Part shown: positions 13,706 through 16,298 of the stretch, in pieces
Layout of the letters: each line of letters begins with the position of its first letter
Numbering within the stretch: the stretch's first letter is position 1
Assembly (NCBI GenBank): GCA_905195005.1
Contig: CAJJUC010000035.1
Location: forward strand, 1-16,298
Source: an uncultured Eubacteriales bacterium
GTDB lineage: Bacteria > Bacillota > Clostridia > UMGS1883
DNA: 16,298 nucleotides
Direction: 5' to 3'
Notes under the pieces: generated by a model
The model's input: the letters and a program-made list of their open reading frames with translations, nothing else
What the model was told of the DNA's origin: nothing
Database searches by the model: none
Translations under genes and position numbers: made by a program

Positions 13706-15034
13706 ATGTCCAAACCGGTTATTGCCATTGTGGGCAGACCGAATGTGGGAAAGTCCACATTATTTAATCAGATTGCCGGAAGGCGCATTTCAATCGTTGA
13801 GGATACTCCGGGCGTTACGCGTGACCGCATTTATGCGGAGGGCGAATGGTGCGGAAGGCTTTTCACGCTGATAGATACTGGCGGCATTGAGCCGTATTCA
13901 AAGGAAATCATCCCCGAGCAGATGCGACTGCAGGCAGAGCTTGCAATCGACATGGCGGATGTTATAATTTTCATGACGGACGTGCGCGACGGACTGACCG
14001 CCGCCGACCGCGAGGTTTGCACCATGCTGCAGAAATCCGGGAAGCCGATTGTGCTGACGGTGAACAAGGCGGACACTCCCGGCGAGCCGCCGCTTGAATT
14101 TTACGAGTTTTACAACCTCGGACTTGAAAACGTTTTCGCAATTTCCTCGCTTCACAAAATGGGCGTGGGCGATGTTTTGGAGGAATGCGCAAAGCACTTC
14201 CCCAACGAAAGCGAGGAGGAGGCTGACGATTCCGTTAAAATTGCAATCGTCGGCAAGCCGAATGCCGGGAAAAGCTCGCTTGTTAACAAAATTTTGGGTG
14301 AAAACCGCGTTATCGTTTCCGACATTGCCGGAACAACGCGTGACGCAATTGACACGCAGTACGAGCGTGACGGCGTAAAATACACGCTTATCGATACAGC
14401 CGGTATCCGTCGCCGCGGCAAGGTGAACGATGCAATTGAAAAATTCAGTGTTATCCGCTCAATCGGCGCGGTTGAACGCTGCGACGTTTGCATAATCATG
14501 ATTGACGCAACCGTCGGAATAACCGAGCAGGACGCAAAAATTGCCGGGTATGCTCACGAGGAGGGCAAGGCGGCAATCGTTTGTGTTAACAAATGGGACG
14601 CGGTTGAAAAGGACGATAAATCAATCTACAAATTCACGCAGCAGGTGCGCGACACGCTCAGCTACATGACATATGCCCCGATTCTTTTCATTTCGGCGCT
14701 TACGGGGCAGCGCGTGGATAAAATCTTTGATCTTGTTACGCTTGTGACAAATCAAAGCGCAACGCGGCTTCGCACAGGCGTGCTGAACGATGTTCTTGCG
14801 GAAGCCACGATGCGCGTGCAGCCGCCGAGTGACAAGGGCAAGCGGCTTAAGCTTTATTACATGACGCAGGCAGCCGTTAAGCCGCCGACCTTCGTTATTT
14901 TTGTCAACGACAGCGAGCTGGCGCATTTCAGCTATATCAGGTATATTGAAAACTGCGTGCGCGAAAGCTTCGGGCTGGATTCCGTGCCGCTGAGATTCAT
15001 TGTGCGCGAAAGGAGCAAGAACGGAAATGATTAA
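13706..15034 (+). CDS. der: Der (EngA), tandem-domain GTPase for 50S ribosome assembly
   Basis: The protein has 442 residues. The first GTPase domain shows GRPNVGKS (10-17), DTPGVTRD (33-40), DTGG (57-60) and NKAD (120-123). The second shows GKPNAGKS (183-190), DTAGIRR (230-236) and NKWD (295-298). A KH-like domain fills the C-terminus (about 355-442). Two consecutive GTPase domains plus KH are diagnostic of Der, an essential factor in large-subunit maturation. The ATG at 13706 has AAGGGG at 8-base spacing. The gene overlaps plsY by 8 bases, and der followed by gpsA is a recurring order in Firmicutes. All nucleotide-binding motifs are intact and the length is typical. Confidence 0.97.
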   Translation: MSKPVIAIVGRPNVGKSTLFNQIAGRRISIVEDTPGVTRDRIYAEGEWCGRLFTLIDTGGIEPYSKEIIPEQMRLQAELAIDMADVIIFMTDVRDGLTAADREVCTMLQKSGKPIVLTVNKADTPGEPPLEFYEFYNLGLENVFAISSLHKMGVGDVLEECAKHFPNESEEEADDSVKIAIVGKPNAGKSSLVNKILGENRVIVSDIAGTTRDAIDTQYERDGVKYTLIDTAGIRRRGKVNDAIEKFSVIRSIGAVERCDVCIIMIDATVGITEQDAKIAGYAHEEGKAAIVCVNKWDAVEKDDKSIYKFTQQVRDTLSYMTYAPILFISALTGQRVDKIFDLVTLVTNQSATRLRTGVLNDVLAEATMRVQPPSDKGKRLKLYYMTQAAVKPPTFVIFVNDSELAHFSYIRYIENCVRESFGLDSVPLRFIVRERSKNGND

Positions 15035-15623
15035 TCCGCTTATCTGCCTTATCTTCGGATATCTTATCGGTTCGCTGAACTTTGCCATTGTGTACTCCAA
15101 GCTGCGCGGCGATGACATCCGCCGCCACGGCAGCGGCAATGCAGGCGCAACAAACGTTCTGCGCGTTTACGGAAAAGGAAGCGCGGCGCTTGTTTTCACG
15201 CTCGATATTTTAAAGGGCGTTTTCGCGGTTATCCTCGCACGGCTTATCTTCCGTTCGGAAGCTGCGCAGTGCGCTGCGGCGCTCGGCGCGGTTTTGGGGC
15301 ATAATTTTCCCGTTTACTACGGTTTTTCCGGCGGAAAAGGCGTTGCAACAAGCTTTGCAACGCTGCTTGCTCTTGACGCGCGCGTTGCGCTTTGCGCGCT
15401 TGCAGTGTTCGCGCTTGTTCTCATCATAAGCCGCTATGTTTCTCTTTCATCAATTGCGGCTTCGGCAGCCGTTGTCATATTTTCATTCGTGTTTGACAGA
15501 AAGCTTGATGAATTTACAATTATGTGCACCGTGATGGGCGCACTTTGCATAATCCGCCATCATTCCAACATTTCGCGCCTTATCCGCGGAACGGAAAATA
15601 AACTCGGACATAAGTCCGCATGA
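15027..15623 (+). CDS. plsY: PlsY, acyl-phosphate:glycerol-3-phosphate acyltransferase
   Basis: The protein has 198 residues from ATG 15027 (AGGAG about 11 bases upstream); the open frame from 15000 lies within der and adds no family sequence. It is an integral membrane protein with several hydrophobic helices. The PlsY motifs are present: SGNAGATNVLR in the first cytoplasmic loop, GHNFPVYYGFSGGKGVAT in the middle, and RHHSNISRLIRGTE near the end. The enzyme transfers an acyl group from acyl phosphate to glycerol-3-phosphate, the first step of phospholipid synthesis in Gram-positive bacteria. Its start overlaps the der stop, and gpsA, which makes its acceptor substrate, begins 13 bases downstream. 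PlsX, the source of acyl phosphate, is not in the window. Confidence 0.96.
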   Translation: MINPLICLIFGYLIGSLNFAIVYSKLRGDDIRRHGSGNAGATNVLRVYGKGSAALVFTLDILKGVFAVILARLIFRSEAAQCAAALGAVLGHNFPVYYGFSGGKGVATSFATLLALDARVALCALAVFALVLIISRYVSLSSIAASAAVVIFSFVFDRKLDEFTIMCTVMGALCIIRHHSNISRLIRGTENKLGHKSA

Positions 15624-15636
15624 AAGGATGATTTCT

Positions 15637-16298
15637 GTGAAAATATCTGTAATCGGAAGCGGCGGCTGGGGCACGGCTGCGGCGCTTCTTCTCTGCCGCA
15701 ACGGGCACAGCGTTTGTCTTTGGTCATATCTTGATGAAGAACGCGCGCGCCTTGAAAGGGACAGGGAAAACAAAGAATTTCTCCCCGGAGTGCCTTTCGG
15801 GGACGCCGATATAACATTTACGAGCGACATTGATTTTGCCGCACAATACGGCGAGGTTCTTGTGTCGGTTGTTCCGTCAAAGGCTGTCCGCGCAACGGCA
15901 AAAAAGCTCAGCCGCAAAGGAAACGGGAAAACGGTTGTCAACCTTTCAAAAGGCTTTGACGAGGAAACGGGCTGCCGTTTGAGCGAGGTTTTTGAGCAGG
16001 AAATGCCCGATTCCACAATCGCCGTTATGAGCGGTCCCTCCCATGCGGAGGAGGTTGCGCGCGGCATTCCCACAACAAATGTTATTGCCTGCAAATCCGC
16101 GGAGGTAGCCGAAAAGCTTCAGTCAATATTCATGTCGGACACCTTTCGCGTGTACACAAACGCCGACATATGCGGAGTTGAGTTCGGCGGCGCACTCAAA
16201 AACGTTATCGCGCTCTGCGCCGGAATCACCGACGGACTCGGCTACGGCGACAACACCAAGGCGGCGCTGATGACGCGCGGTCTGCACGAAATTGCGCG
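15637..16298 (+). CDS. gpsA: GpsA, NAD(P)-dependent glycerol-3-phosphate dehydrogenase, partial (C-terminus beyond window)
   Basis: The 220 complete codons visible begin with the Rossmann motif GSGGWGTA (7-14). SVVPSKAVR (77-85) and NLSKGF with Lys105 follow, then MSGPSHAEEVARG (131-143), and Lys188 in GGALKNVIA, the conserved catalytic lysine. The enzyme reduces dihydroxyacetone phosphate to glycerol-3-phosphate in the cytoplasm, feeding PlsY just upstream. The chosen start is GTG 15637, with GAAAGG 9 bases before it. An in-frame ATG at 15628 would add three residues but sits directly against that ribosome site. The frame stays open to the window end; the family is about 330 residues, so roughly a third is missing here only because of the edge. 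Confidence 0.95.
   Translation, partial: MKISVIGSGGWGTAAALLLCRNGHSVCLWSYLDEERARLERDRENKEFLPGVPFGDADITFTSDIDFAAQYGEVLVSVVPSKAVRATAKKLSRKGNGKTVVNLSKGFDEETGCRLSEVFEQEMPDSTIAVMSGPSHAEEVARGIPTTNVIACKSAEVAEKLQSIFMSDTFRVYTNADICGVEFGGALKNVIALCAGITDGLGYGDNTKAALMTRGLHEIA

Overview
The window looks like chromosomal core DNA from a mid-GC member of the Clostridia (Firmicutes), probably an uncultured gut-type lineage near the Oscillospirales/Christensenellales. The evidence is Gram-positive Shine-Dalgarno sites (GGAGG type), near-consensus sigma-A promoters, the gene orders ftsE-ftsX-M23-ctpA, secG-rnr-smpB-ssrA and der-plsY-gpsA, and a one-piece tmRNA with an encoded CCA. Lineage below class is inference. 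I see no insertion sequences, phage genes, CRISPR arrays, tRNAs or rRNAs.

Layout. Positions 1-5281 (minus strand) hold a tightly packed cell-envelope operon read right to left: a PucR/CdaR-type regulator, ftsE, ftsX, a coiled-coil M23 endopeptidase, a membrane-anchored S41 (Ctp) protease with a PDZ domain, and the N-terminus of a probable D-Ala-D-Ala carboxypeptidase cut by the window edge. One sigma-A promoter (5328-5356) precedes the regulator. Positions 5391-9121 (minus) hold sbcC and sbcD, with a consensus promoter at 9143-9170. From 9244 transcription turns to the plus strand: secG, a terminator, rnr, smpB and ssrA (tmRNA). These are RNase R, SmpB and tmRNA, the partners of trans-translation and of decay of the rescued mRNA. 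Two back-to-back terminators (12584-12659) separate ssrA from a convergent minus-strand gene for a membrane-anchored DnaQ-fold protein with degraded catalytic motifs. A divergent promoter pair (13547-13575 and 13636-13664) then starts der-plsY-gpsA on the plus strand; gpsA runs off the right edge.

How the genes work together. FtsEX normally couples ATP hydrolysis in the cytoplasm to activation of a coiled-coil wall hydrolase outside. Here the likely hydrolase (M23), a processing protease and a carboxypeptidase lie in the same operon, with a regulator at its head. The der-plsY-gpsA block pairs a ribosome-assembly GTPase with the enzymes that make glycerol-3-phosphate and acylate it for phospholipid synthesis.

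Most of the window is recognisable housekeeping. The least explained items are the pseudo-exonuclease at 12673-13488, the diacid-type regulator controlling a division and wall operon, and the 92-nt out-of-frame overlap that encodes the basic tail of RNase R inside smpB.
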